From contig NZ_CAMYIC010000011.1 of the NCBI RefSeq assembly GCF_947258355.1, forward strand, positions 1-59,472: a stretch of 59,472 nt of DNA. The letters are read 5' to 3'. Each line of letters starts with the position of its first letter. Position 1 is the stretch's first letter. Positions 45,431-54,646 of the stretch are shown here, piece by piece. The notes below the pieces were generated by a model. It was not told where the DNA came from, did no database searches, and worked only from the letters and a program-made list of their open reading frames with translations. A program made the position numbers and the translations under genes. The DNA comes from an uncultured Allomuricauda sp. (GTDB lineage Bacteria; Bacteroidota; Bacteroidia; Flavobacteriales; Flavobacteriaceae).

Positions 45431-47446
45431 GTGCGCCAACTTAATTTTGTGTCCATAAAACTCACAGTGTGGGTTATTTTGGGCATTACTATCGGCTTTT
45501 ATTTTGATGTAGCACCTCTTCTGGCCCTATTGTCCATGCTTGTTTTGATGCCCATTCTTTATTGGACCCATAAAAAGCAGGGCAGATTTGGGTTCCCGTA
45601 TTTTGAAGTGGTCACTTCGCTCATCACGCTATCTTTAGGTGTGTTCGTTGTTGGAATTTCCATGGGTAAAGGTGTGTCCCACCATTACACTAAAATGGAC
45701 CTTAAACAAGAAAAAGTGTGGCACCTAAAAGTAAGGGAGGTACTCAAACCCAACACTTTTTCGCACCGATATGTTACGGAAATTATTGCTACGGGCAACA
45801 AACAAGCTTCTGGAAAATTACTTTTCAGCCTTTCGGTGGATTCTACGCTAAAGCAGTTACAAGTTGATGACGAACTTTTGATTTATGGAAAACCTGAAGG
45901 TATTCGTCCACCCTTGAATCCACATCAGTTTGATTATAAAAGCTACCTCGAAAAGCAGGGTGTCCAACATCAAATCAGAATCAACTACGGTGGTATCGTA
46001 AAAAAGGAACATGCCACTAAAACCTTGTTCGGTGTGGCTAGCAACTTCAGGGAGCATATCATTGCCAAGCTTGAAGCAAAAAACTTTGGAGCCGAAGAGC
46101 TCAGCGTGATACAAGCTTTGCTTTTGGGAAAACGGGACGATATCTCCGAAACCACCTATAACAATTACAAAAATGCGGGCGCCGTTCATATTTTGGCAGT
46201 ATCGGGACTTCATGTCGGGATTATCCTGTTCCTTTTGGAGTTTCTCTTATCTCCTTTGGAACGTTTACCTAAAGGTAAAACCACCAAGCTTTTAGTGGTT
46301 GTTTTGCTACTTTGGGGCTATGCTTTTGTGGCCGGGCTTTCGCCTTCCATTGTCCGTGCTGTGACCATGTTCTCCTTCGTAGCTTATGCGCTTTACCTAA
46401 ACCGGCCAACGAACTCATTCAATGTTATAGCACTTTCCATGTTGTTCATTTTATTGGTTAAGCCATTGTTTCTGTTTCAAGTGGGCTTCCAAATGAGTTA
46501 TGCTGCGGTATTCGCCATTGTTTGGGTCTATCCCAAGTTGCAAAAGTTTTGGTATCCCGAAAACATCATTGTTCGTAAAACTTGGCAATTACTATCGGTG
46601 AGTGTCGCCGCCCAATTGGGTGTATTGCCCATAAGTTTGTTTTATTTTCATCAATTCCCTGCTTTATTTTTTGTCTCCAACTTGCTTGTCATCCCATTTT
46701 TAGGACTGATTTTGGGCTTTGGTATCTTGGTCATCCTATTGGCTTTGATTGATTACTTACCACAATTTTTAGTCGATGGTTTCAATTTGATTATCAGACT
46801 GATGAATTCAACTGTGGAATGGGTAGCACAGCAGGAAGGCTTTATCATAAAAAACATTCCTTTTGATTCAGTTCAGTTGTTATTAGGATACTTCATCATC
46901 GTTGCCTTAGTGATTTTTCTATCCCAACCCCGATGGAAGATAGCACTGGTATTCTTTGGAGGGCTGATTCTTTTTCAAAGTTGGGTTATTTGGAACCAAT
47001 TTCAGATGCATCAAAAGGAAACCATAATCCTTACTCACCGTTCCAGGAATACGGTTGTGCTGCATCAATTGGGGGATTCGCTTTCCATAATCACTTCGGA
47101 TAGTTCTAATATTGGAAACATTGCAACCGATTATGTCGTGGCTGAACGCATTCAAAAAATAGATACCATGGCAGTGAAGAATAGTTATGGCATTGGCAAC
47201 AAAAGATTATTTGTTATGGATAGCACGCGTATTCTTCCTTTGGAAGAACATCTGGATTACTTGTTGCTCACGCAATCCCCGAAAATCAATCTGGAACGAG
47301 TACTGGATTCCATCAAACCCAAAAAAGTATTTGCGGACGGCAGCAATTACCCAAGTTTGATCAATACATGGAAGACAACTTGCGGTAAAAAAGAAATCCC
47401 TTTTTACTACACGGGTGAAAAGGGATATTATGATTTTAAATTTTGA
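45431..47446 (+). CDS. comEC: ComEC/Rec2-family DNA uptake membrane protein, without functional metallo-beta-lactamase motif
   Basis: A 671-residue polytopic protein started by GTG, one base after the upstream stop codon. The N-terminal DUF4131-type region (about 1-200) includes soluble OB-like strands (GKPEGIRPPLNPHQFDYKSYLEKQGV). The Competence core (about 210-500) includes LLLGKRDDISETTYNNYKNAGAVHILAVSGLHVGII and AGLSPSIVRAVTMF. ComEC forms the inner-membrane channel for single-stranded DNA in transformation. The C-terminal 150 residues keep some strand pattern, but no HxHxDH motif is visible, so the nuclease domain found in many ComEC proteins is absent or degenerate. Confidence 0.92.
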   Translation: MRQLNFVSIKLTVWVILGITIGFYFDVAPLLALLSMLVLMPILYWTHKKQGRFGFPYFEVVTSLITLSLGVFVVGISMGKGVSHHYTKMDLKQEKVWHLKVREVLKPNTFSHRYVTEIIATGNKQASGKLLFSLSVDSTLKQLQVDDELLIYGKPEGIRPPLNPHQFDYKSYLEKQGVQHQIRINYGGIVKKEHATKTLFGVASNFREHIIAKLEAKNFGAEELSVIQALLLGKRDDISETTYNNYKNAGAVHILAVSGLHVGIILFLLEFLLSPLERLPKGKTTKLLVVVLLLWGYAFVAGLSPSIVRAVTMFSFVAYALYLNRPTNSFNVIALSMLFILLVKPLFLFQVGFQMSYAAVFAIVWVYPKLQKFWYPENIIVRKTWQLLSVSVAAQLGVLPISLFYFHQFPALFFVSNLLVIPFLGLILGFGILVILLALIDYLPQFLVDGFNLIIRLMNSTVEWVAQQEGFIIKNIPFDSVQLLLGYFIIVALVIFLSQPRWKIALVFFGGLILFQSWVIWNQFQMHQKETIILTHRSRNTVVLHQLGDSLSIITSDSSNIGNIATDYVVAERIQKIDTMAVKNSYGIGNKRLFVMDSTRILPLEEHLDYLLLTQSPKINLERVLDSIKPKKVFADGSNYPSLINTWKTTCGKKEIPFYYTGEKGYYDFKF

Positions 47447-47454
47447 ATCCTTGT

Positions 47455-48990
47455 TTAATGCACGTTGCCCATTAACCTTTTAATCAAGGGTGAAGCTATA
47501 ATCACCAACACCCCAGCACCTAAGGCATATTGAGCAATAAGCATAAAACCATCAGTATACACATTTAGCGTGCTAAAGCCGCTTATATCTGCATCTGTAC
47601 TTTCGATGGCCAATTGCTTACCGATAAATCCAACCACCTGAAATGCGAATGCCGATGATAGGAACCAAACCCCCATCATAAAGGCTACGATACGCTTTGG
47701 TGAAAGGTCCGTAATTTTTGATAGCCCCACAGGTGACATGAACAGCTCCCCTACGGATAACAAGAAATACATCAATAGTAAGTATGTGAAGGGAACAAAT
47801 CCATTTTCGTTGGCACTCGCACCACTAATGGCCAATGCATAAAAACTGATTCCTGCAAACAAAAGCCCCATTCCGAACTTGTAGGGTGTTCTAGGGTTGA
47901 GCTTCTTTTTGGACAGCCATTGCCACATTAACGAGATTGGAATGGCCAAAATAATGATCCACATGGAATTCAGGGAATTTGTCTGTGAGGCTGACATGAT
48001 TCCCTCCAAATCGACGTTTCTAGCGGCAAAAAGTGTAATTACACTACCTGAAAGTTCATGGAATCCCCAGAAAATCGTCATAAAAAAGGTGATCAATACC
48101 GCTACAAAAAGTTTTTTACGCTCTTCTACAGTGGCTTTGAACATAATGTAGCCTAAGTATATCAAGATGGAAATACCAATCAATTTAAAAATAACGTTCA
48201 CTATATTCTGATCTCCAAAAAAGGTTCCTTCGGCACCTAACGCCTTGTATGCGGACAACAAATAAGCGATAATCGGAACAGAGGCAAAAGCCAAAACCGG
48301 CACCAATATGCCTTGTTTTAATCCAAGTACTTTCTTTTCTATATTTCCATTCTCTGGGGGCAGCCCTTTATCTCCAAAAACCCCTTTTCTGATTCCGCTC
48401 CAGAAAACAATCAGACCGGTTAGCATTCCAATACCTGCGAGCCCGAATCCATAGTGCCACCCATATTTAGCTGCCAAAAATCCACAAAGCAAAGGTGCTA
48501 CCCATCCTCCAATATTGATTCCCATGTAAAAAATGGTAAAGCCCGAGTCCTTTTTGGGATCTCCATCCTTATAGAGCGAACCAACAAAGGTGGATATGTT
48601 TGGCTTAAAGAAACCGTTTCCAGCTATAATGAGGGACAGTGCCAGAAAAAAGGTAATGTTGTTTTCTATGGCTAACACAAAATGTCCTAAAGACATTAAG
48701 ATACCTCCCAAAAAAATAGATCGGCGCATGCCCAGAATACTATCGGAAATACGACCCCCGATAACCGTTGAAGCATAAACCAACGAACCATAGGAGGAGT
48801 ACACTGCCGCTGTGGCATAATCGCGCTCCATTAAAGCTGCGAAGATTACATCGACCATGTATAGGGTGAGCAAAGCGCGCATTCCATAAAAACTGAAACG
48901 CTCCCATAACTCTGCAAAAAAGAGGTAAAACAATCCCCTTGGGTGCCCAAACAACTGTTTTTCATTTTCTGGTGTGGATACTTCTGACAT
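47455..48990 (-). CDS. POT-family proton-coupled peptide transporter
   Basis: A 511-residue MFS protein with about 14 helices. The proton-coupling ExxER signature is in FAELWERFSFYGMRALLTLYM (about residues 26-46). FFKPNISTFVGSLY and GFTIFYMGINIGGWVAPLLCG match the PTR2 family signatures. It imports di- and tripeptides. The gene lies 24 bases downstream of a dipeptidyl peptidase IV gene on the same strand, so they probably form a peptide-utilisation operon. It converges with comEC with only 8 bases between stops, and no terminator is apparent there. Confidence 0.95.
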   Translation of the reverse strand: MSEVSTPENEKQLFGHPRGLFYLFFAELWERFSFYGMRALLTLYMVDVIFAALMERDYATAAVYSSYGSLVYASTVIGGRISDSILGMRRSIFLGGILMSLGHFVLAIENNITFFLALSLIIAGNGFFKPNISTFVGSLYKDGDPKKDSGFTIFYMGINIGGWVAPLLCGFLAAKYGWHYGFGLAGIGMLTGLIVFWSGIRKGVFGDKGLPPENGNIEKKVLGLKQGILVPVLAFASVPIIAYLLSAYKALGAEGTFFGDQNIVNVIFKLIGISILIYLGYIMFKATVEERKKLFVAVLITFFMTIFWGFHELSGSVITLFAARNVDLEGIMSASQTNSLNSMWIIILAIPISLMWQWLSKKKLNPRTPYKFGMGLLFAGISFYALAISGASANENGFVPFTYLLLMYFLLSVGELFMSPVGLSKITDLSPKRIVAFMMGVWFLSSAFAFQVVGFIGKQLAIESTDADISGFSTLNVYTDGFMLIAQYALGAGVLVIIASPLIKRLMGNVH

Positions 48991-49014
48991 AACGGATCTG
49001 TATTGGTTTAATTT

Positions 49015-51174
49015 CTAAAGATTTTCTTTAACGAAGTTGGTCATTTTGGTATAGAGGTGCAACCTGGTGTTACCCCCATAAATACCATGGTTTTTATCAG
49101 GATAAATAGCCCAATCAAACTGTTTATTGGCCTGCACCAATGCTTCGATCATTCGCATAGTGTTCTGTACGTGCACGTTGTCATCTCCCGAACCATGTAC
49201 CAATAAATACTTTCCTTTCAACAATTCTGGGTAGTTAAAGGGCGAATTGTCATCATAGCCTGTTGGGTTTTCCTGAGGCGTCTGCATGTAACGTTCGGTG
49301 TAAATGGTATCGTAAAAACGCCACGAGGTCACGGGCGCCACGGCAATCGCCATTTCAAAAGTTTCGTTACCCTTTAGCAAGCAGTTGGTGGACATAAAAC
49401 CACCATAACTCCACCCCCAAATTCCAGTTCTGTCCGCATCGATATAGGAACGTTCACTCAATTGCTGAGCGGCGGCAATCTGATCTTCTACTTCATATTT
49501 ACCGAGTTCTTTTTGAGTCAATTTTTTAAAGTCACGTCCTTTTAGTCCGGTTCCCCTGCCATCAACACAAGCTACAATATAACCCTGCGATGCCAAATGT
49601 TGGTGCCAATAATCATTGCTGCCCATCCATCGGTTGGCCACTTGCTGTGAACCAGGTCCGCTGTATTGAAACATAAACAAGGGATATTTTTTATTGGGAT
49701 CAAAATCGGCCGGTTTGATCATGTACATATTCAAATCGTACCCATTTACATTGATGGTGGAAAACTCCTTGGGCGCAATCTCGTATCCATCCAACTTGTT
49801 CAGCAAAGCGGAATTGTCCTTTATTTCCTTGACCAATTTACCATTGGATGCCTCGTGCAAAGTGAACCTATATGGTGTGGTCGCACTGGAATAGGTATTG
49901 ATGTAATACGTAAAGTCAGAACTAAAGGCGGCGGCATTGGTTCCTTCTTCAGCTGACAAAGCCCTTTTACGTTTTCCCTTCGTGGAAATACTGTAAACAC
50001 CCCGGTTGATAGAACCATTTTCAACGGACTGATAAAAAATACGGTCATGTTTTTCATCATAACCATAGTAGCGGGTCACTTCCCAAGGCCCTTCGGTAAT
50101 CTGGTTTTTTAGTTTCCCATTGCTATTATATAGATACAAATGGTTGTAGCCATCGGCCTCGCTTGTCCAGATAAAACTGTCATCATCCAAAAAGGTAAGA
50201 TCGTCATCAATATCCACATAAGCCTCGTCCGTTTCTTCCAATAAAACGGTCGCTGAATTATCTTCTGCATTTACCGCATACAGTTTTAAATCGTTTTGAT
50301 GTCTGTTCAAGGTCTGCACACTCAAATTGTCTGGGTTGTACATCCATTTAATTCTTGGAATGTAATAAGGATCATCCAAATCTACATCTGAAATAGCTCC
50401 GGAAGCCACATCATACATATGTAAGGTAACTATCGAGTTCTTCTCTCCTGCTTTGGGATATTTAAATTCGTATTGGTAGGGATATAGGTCTGTTCCATAA
50501 AAATCCATGGAAAAGTGTGGGACTTCGGTCTCATCAAATCGAAGAAAGGCAATTTTTGAACCGTCGCTGTTCCATTCAAAGGCGCGCACAAAGGCAAATT
50601 CCTCTTCATACACCCAATCGGTCACCCCATTGATGATGGTACCTTTGTTGCCGTCCGTGGTAACTTGCTTAGTGGTTCGTTCGCCCAGGTCCATCACATA
50701 TAAATTATTGTCAAGCACATAAGCCACTTTGCTTCCATCAGGAGAAAGGGTTGGTTCCTGAATCTTCGTCTCAGAAATTTTCACCAATTCCTTGGATGCA
50801 ATATCATACACATAATAGATGCCCAGACGGGAACGCCTAAAAATGGGTTCCACTTCGGTGGCCAAAAGTACTTGTGACTCATCATCACTAAAACTGTAGG
50901 ATGAAAAATAAGGCACTGCATCGGAGGATGCCACAATGGTTTCCACCTTTTGCAAGGTTTCGTAATCGTACTTGTCCAAACTACTGGAACGTGGGGAACG
51001 CGTGGTGTTTAAAATGGTGTATTGTGTACCGTTGTTCATGGATCGTAGGACATCCATGTATTCTGTCCTGAACTCTCCTCCCCAAATTTCCTCAAGGGTT
51101 ATTTTTTTCTTTTGTGCTGTGGAAAAAGTAACAACTCCCAAAAGGAATAGGAATAGAAAAGATTGTTTGTTCAT
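49015..51174 (-). CDS. Dipeptidyl peptidase IV (S9B)
   Basis: A 719-residue exported serine peptidase removing X-Pro/X-Ala dipeptides. The signal peptide is MNKQSFLFLFLLGVVTFSTAQ. The N-terminal eight-bladed propeller (about 40-470) carries the double glutamate motif in DWVYEEEFAFVRAF that anchors the substrate N-terminus. In the alpha/beta-hydrolase domain the triad is Ser589 (GWSYGG), Asp664 (GSGDDNVH) and His696 (DKNHGIYGG). The start is ATG 51174; an in-frame TTG ten codons upstream would place polar residues before the signal. The POT transporter gene is 24 bases downstream, matching peptide release with uptake. Confidence 0.95.
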   Translation of the reverse strand: MNKQSFLFLFLLGVVTFSTAQKKKITLEEIWGGEFRTEYMDVLRSMNNGTQYTILNTTRSPRSSSLDKYDYETLQKVETIVASSDAVPYFSSYSFSDDESQVLLATEVEPIFRRSRLGIYYVYDIASKELVKISETKIQEPTLSPDGSKVAYVLDNNLYVMDLGERTTKQVTTDGNKGTIINGVTDWVYEEEFAFVRAFEWNSDGSKIAFLRFDETEVPHFSMDFYGTDLYPYQYEFKYPKAGEKNSIVTLHMYDVASGAISDVDLDDPYYIPRIKWMYNPDNLSVQTLNRHQNDLKLYAVNAEDNSATVLLEETDEAYVDIDDDLTFLDDDSFIWTSEADGYNHLYLYNSNGKLKNQITEGPWEVTRYYGYDEKHDRIFYQSVENGSINRGVYSISTKGKRKRALSAEEGTNAAAFSSDFTYYINTYSSATTPYRFTLHEASNGKLVKEIKDNSALLNKLDGYEIAPKEFSTINVNGYDLNMYMIKPADFDPNKKYPLFMFQYSGPGSQQVANRWMGSNDYWHQHLASQGYIVACVDGRGTGLKGRDFKKLTQKELGKYEVEDQIAAAQQLSERSYIDADRTGIWGWSYGGFMSTNCLLKGNETFEMAIAVAPVTSWRFYDTIYTERYMQTPQENPTGYDDNSPFNYPELLKGKYLLVHGSGDDNVHVQNTMRMIEALVQANKQFDWAIYPDKNHGIYGGNTRLHLYTKMTNFVKENL

Positions 51175-51324
51175 GAAGTGAAAAAATTGATTAAAAACTC
51201 CCAAGTTTACTAATATTTATCGGAAAAATAAATTTTGATGTTGCGTTTGCAACAAATTTTAACCTTTGAAACACTGCTTCGGTTTCAAAATAAATACCAG
51301 GCTCGCCTAAATGATCAATATCCG

Positions 51325-51332
51325 TATCTTTG
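51325..51332 (+). promoter_or_regulatory. Bacteroidota -7 element for the HMG-CoA reductase gene
   Basis: TATCTTTG matches TAnnTTTG and ends 20 bases before ATG 51353. It lies inside the longer frame that starts at ATG 51311, supporting the shorter protein. No clear -33 TTG. Confidence 0.5.
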
Positions 51333-51352
51333 AATGCTTTAAGCCAGCTTAT

Positions 51353-52669
51353 ATGAATACTCCCGTTGAAGGATTTTCCAAACTTACCAAAACCCAAAAA
51401 ATTGATTGGATAGCCACCAATTGCACCAAGGACCCCAAGGCCACCAAACAACTGTTGGAGCAGTATTGGAACACGGACCCCAGAGTGCAAAAATTGCACG
51501 ATGAGTTTATCGAGAATACCATTTCAAACTACTATTTGCCATTTGCTATTGCGCCAAATTTTAAGATCAATAATGAATTGTACGCCATACCCATGGCCAT
51601 TGAGGAAAGTTCGGTGGTGGCGGCGGCCAGCAAGTCGGCGAAGTTTTGGTTGGAACGCGGTGGTTTTAAAGCCGAGATCATCGGTACTGAAAAAGTAGGC
51701 CAAGTTCATTTTATATATAATGGGGATAGAGAAAAACTTTCTGATTTTTTTGCTTCAGCTAAACCAGAATTGTTCAAGAGTGCTGCTAGTATAACCCAAA
51801 GCATGGAAAAGCGGGGCGGGGGCATCAACGCTATTGAACTTAGGGATTTATCTGATAAGATCGAAGGTTACCATCAACTGCACTGCAAATTTGAGACTTT
51901 GGATGCCATGGGAGCCAACTTCATCAACTCCTGCTTGGAACAATTTGCAAAGACATTAAAGGAAAGAGCTCTTGCTTTTGATGGGTTCACCGAGGAAGAA
52001 AAAAACATTGAGGTGGTGATGAGCATCTTATCCAACTATGTTCCCGATTGTTTGGTGAAGGCGGAAGTAAGCTGCACCATTTCGGATTTGGGAAACACCG
52101 ATATGCCTGCTGAGGAATTTGCCAAAAAGTTTGTACAGGCCGTGAACATTGCCAAAGCGGAACCTTACCGGGCCGTTACGCACAACAAAGGCATTATGAA
52201 CGGAATCGATGCGGTGGTGCTTGCTACGGGAAATGATTTTAGGGCGGTGGAAGCTGGCGTGCACGCCTATGCCGCCAAAGATGGACAATATTCCAGCCTT
52301 ACCCATGCCAAAATAGAGGACGGTATCTTCAAGTTTTGGATTGAGGTTCCTCTCGCACTGGGAACCGTTGGTGGATTGACCACTTTGCACCCTTTGGTGA
52401 AATTGGCTTTGGAAATCCTTCAAAATCCATCAGCTAAACAATTGATGCAAATTGTGGCCGTAGCCGGATTGGCACAGAATTTTGCTGCCTTACGCAGCTT
52501 GGTCACAACAGGCATTCAAAAAGGGCATATGAAGATGCACTTGTTGAACATGTTGAACCAGTTGGGGGCCACAGAAACCGAAAAACAACAATTGGTCACC
52601 TATTTTAAGGACCAGACCGTAACCAATGCCTCAGTAAAAGAGGCTTATGAAAGAATCAAATCAAACTAA
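51353..52669 (+). CDS. Hydroxymethylglutaryl-CoA reductase, class II type
   Basis: A 438-residue class II (degradative-type) HMG-CoA reductase, here likely making mevalonate for isoprenoids. Class II catalytic residues can be placed: Glu in MAIEESSVVAAASKSA, Lys in YRAVTHNKGIMNGIDAVVLATGND with the Asp of that stretch, and His in GIQKGHMKMHL near the C-terminus. The class II mark is the short N-terminus without membrane domain. ATG 51353 (MNTPVEGFSKL) is chosen because a -7 element overlaps the upstream alternative. Its stop overlaps the start of the GHMP kinase gene by one base (TAATG). Confidence 0.94.
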   Translation: MNTPVEGFSKLTKTQKIDWIATNCTKDPKATKQLLEQYWNTDPRVQKLHDEFIENTISNYYLPFAIAPNFKINNELYAIPMAIEESSVVAAASKSAKFWLERGGFKAEIIGTEKVGQVHFIYNGDREKLSDFFASAKPELFKSAASITQSMEKRGGGINAIELRDLSDKIEGYHQLHCKFETLDAMGANFINSCLEQFAKTLKERALAFDGFTEEEKNIEVVMSILSNYVPDCLVKAEVSCTISDLGNTDMPAEEFAKKFVQAVNIAKAEPYRAVTHNKGIMNGIDAVVLATGNDFRAVEAGVHAYAAKDGQYSSLTHAKIEDGIFKFWIEVPLALGTVGGLTTLHPLVKLALEILQNPSAKQLMQIVAVAGLAQNFAALRSLVTTGIQKGHMKMHLLNMLNQLGATETEKQQLVTYFKDQTVTNASVKEAYERIKSN

Positions 52670-53577
52670 TGGAGAAGGAGTTTTACAGCAACGGAAAGTT
52701 ATTGTTATCTGGAGAATATGCCATTTTAGATGGAGCCATGGGATTGGCCATTCCCACCAGCTATGGGCAATCACTCCATGTAACTCCGACGAAAGACGGT
52801 TTTTTGGATTGGACCAGTTTAGATGAGAATGACAAAGTTTGGTTCTCTGCCAAGTTCGACCTTACCAATTTAAATGTGGTTTCCACTTCGGACGAAACCA
52901 TGGCGAAAACCTTGACCTCTTTACTTTTGGAGGCCAATGCACAGAACCCATTGTTGTTGACGGATAGTGATGGTTTTCAGATTGTGACCCGTCTTACGTT
53001 TCCAAAAACATGGGGACTGGGGACCTCTTCCACTCTGATAAACAATTTGGCCCAATGGGCACGGGTAGATGCTCATCAGCTTTTATGGAATGCTTTTGGC
53101 GGCAGCGGTTACGATATCTCCTGTGCGCAACATAATTCCCCAATTACCTATCAATTGGTTGATGGAGAGCCGAAGGTGAAAGAGATTGATTTTAACCCTA
53201 TTTTCAAAAACTCCCTGTATTTTGTGCACCTCAATCAAAAACAAAGCAGCAAAGAGGCCATAGCCAATTATAGGAATCAACAATTCGATAAGTTGGAACT
53301 GATTAATAAAGTTTCAGACCTTACAAGAAAAATGGTTTTAGCATCCACTTTGGCAGGTTTTGAATCACTAATGGAAGAGCACGAAAGCTTACTTTCCAAA
53401 ATTTTAAAAATTGACCCTGTAAAGCAGCGACTTTTTCCAGACTATTTTGGAACGATAAAAAGCCTTGGTGCTTGGGGTGGTGATTTTGTATTGGCAACAG
53501 GTGATAATCAATCCATTTCCTATTTTAAATCGAAAGGGTACGATACGGTGATTCCTTATTCAAAAATGGTTTTATAG
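52669..53577 (+). CDS. GYDIA-family GHMP kinase, mevalonate-pathway-like
   Basis: A 302-residue GHMP-fold kinase. Visible landmarks are KLLLSGEYAILDGAMGLAIP at 10-29 (substrate side), the ATP loop WGLGTSSTLINNLAQW at about 113-128, and FGGSGYDISCAQHNSPITY at about 144-162, where GYDIS is the variant of the GYDIA family name motif. The fold acts on small hydroxy-compounds such as mevalonate or phosphomevalonate. The one-base overlap with HMG-CoA reductase suggests a mevalonate-pathway substrate, but the exact step is not established by sequence. Confidence 0.88.
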   Translation: MEKEFYSNGKLLLSGEYAILDGAMGLAIPTSYGQSLHVTPTKDGFLDWTSLDENDKVWFSAKFDLTNLNVVSTSDETMAKTLTSLLLEANAQNPLLLTDSDGFQIVTRLTFPKTWGLGTSSTLINNLAQWARVDAHQLLWNAFGGSGYDISCAQHNSPITYQLVDGEPKVKEIDFNPIFKNSLYFVHLNQKQSSKEAIANYRNQQFDKLELINKVSDLTRKMVLASTLAGFESLMEEHESLLSKILKIDPVKQRLFPDYFGTIKSLGAWGGDFVLATGDNQSISYFKSKGYDTVIPYSKMVL

Positions 53578-53697
53578 CCACCTTTAAGTTTAAAAACAGT
53601 CCAAATTAAACCCATCCGTAAACTCATATGGGGCATTCATCAATTGGTGAGGTCATAAAAGCACTAGTTTTTGCACTTTGAACCTAGAAGATAAAAA

Positions 53698-54354
53698 ATG
53701 ATAGCTATGTCGTTCTGGGAATTTACACCATTATTCAACAAGAATAAAGTAGGTTTTTTTACCAAAAGACTACTTTTAGTTTTCTCATTTCTGTTTTTAT
53801 ATACCATTTTTTTAACTATTTATTATTGGTCTAATTGGGATGCGAGTTTTAAAACACCCCTCATTTACACGCAGTTAGTTCCTTTGGTTTTAAATGCCAT
53901 AGTCATTTACCTATTGATTAAAAACCATAACACCTTGGATGGAAAGTCTTATCAATTGACTTCTTTAAAGAAAAGAGATAAGTATGAAAAAACAGGGCTT
54001 TCAGAAGCATTTTCAACGGAATTAAAAAACAAGTTGGAAAGTCTGATGGAAAACAAAAAGCTATATCTAAATCACGATCTTAGATTAGATGATATTGCTG
54101 AATTTTTAAATATATCAAGACACCATGCCTCCCAAGTCATCAACGAAAATTTTAATATGAGTTTCTACGATTTTATAAATGCTTATAGAATTGAAGAAGC
54201 CAAAAACAAGCTTTGTGATGGTTATAAAAAATCATCAGAATCCATTTCTGACATTGCTTACCAATGCGGATTCAATAATCGTGTTTCTTTTTACAAAGCT
54301 TTTAAAAAGATAACTCGCATAACACCAAAGGAATATATTCAAAAGGCCGCATAA
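53698..54354 (+). CDS. Short membrane-anchored AraC-type regulator
   Basis: A 218-residue protein. Two hydrophobic segments (about 23-45 and 60-78) precede a linker (KKRDKYEKTGLSEAFSTELKNKLESLM) and a C-terminal AraC/XylS double helix-turn-helix (DLRLDDIAEFLNISRHHASQVINE and SISDIAYQCGFNNRVSFYKAFKKITRITPKEYI). Relatives in this family usually have six or seven N-terminal helices and about 350 residues, so this copy is a shortened version: either a natural compact sensor or the remnant of a deletion. The base composition is more A/T-rich than the neighbours. It stands directly upstream of susC and may regulate it. ATG 53698 or 53707 are both possible starts. Confidence 0.8.
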   Translation: MIAMSFWEFTPLFNKNKVGFFTKRLLLVFSFLFLYTIFLTIYYWSNWDASFKTPLIYTQLVPLVLNAIVIYLLIKNHNTLDGKSYQLTSLKKRDKYEKTGLSEAFSTELKNKLESLMENKKLYLNHDLRLDDIAEFLNISRHHASQVINENFNMSFYDFINAYRIEEAKNKLCDGYKKSSESISDIAYQCGFNNRVSFYKAFKKITRITPKEYIQKAA

Positions 54355-54380
54355 CAGTTTTGGGGATGTATTTAACGGCC

Positions 54381-54433
54381 TTGCCGAAGGGTTGCTTCAA
54401 AACAATATTGTAAACGTAAATTTTGTTCGGCAA
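54381..54433 (+). repeat. Imperfect stem-loop in the region upstream of susC
   Basis: TTGCCGAA (54381-54388) pairs with TTCGGCAA (54426-54433). Inside it CAAAA pairs with TTTTG, leaving a 9-base bulge on one side. It has no T-tract and lies about 210 bases before susC, so it could be part of a structured leader or a regulator site. The rest of 54355-54646 shows no convincing gene. Confidence 0.3.
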
Positions 54434-54646
54434 ATGCGTAAAGGTTAATAAGCACTTACATTCTTCGTTGATACTTTCATTTTTTTTGTCCTGCAATCCG
54501 CAAGGTGGGGCCCTGAATCTTATTCTTCTTTCCGATATATTAGTTTTCATTGTTTTCGGAAGATTTTTTGAATTAGCCTACAAAAGAAGATTTATCCCCT
54601 GCCTTGTACGATTGCTATGACTAACTCTAAATTAATTTGTATGACA

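Noticed and set aside
54343..54382. AAGGCCG ... CGGCCTT inverted repeat at the end of the AraC gene
   Set aside because: Only 7 bp with a 26-base loop and no T-tract; probably chance.
54423..54620. 65-codon plus-strand ORF upstream of susC
   Set aside because: No recognisable motif. It overlaps the candidate stem-loop and the susC start region, and reads like chance coding in A/T-rich DNA.
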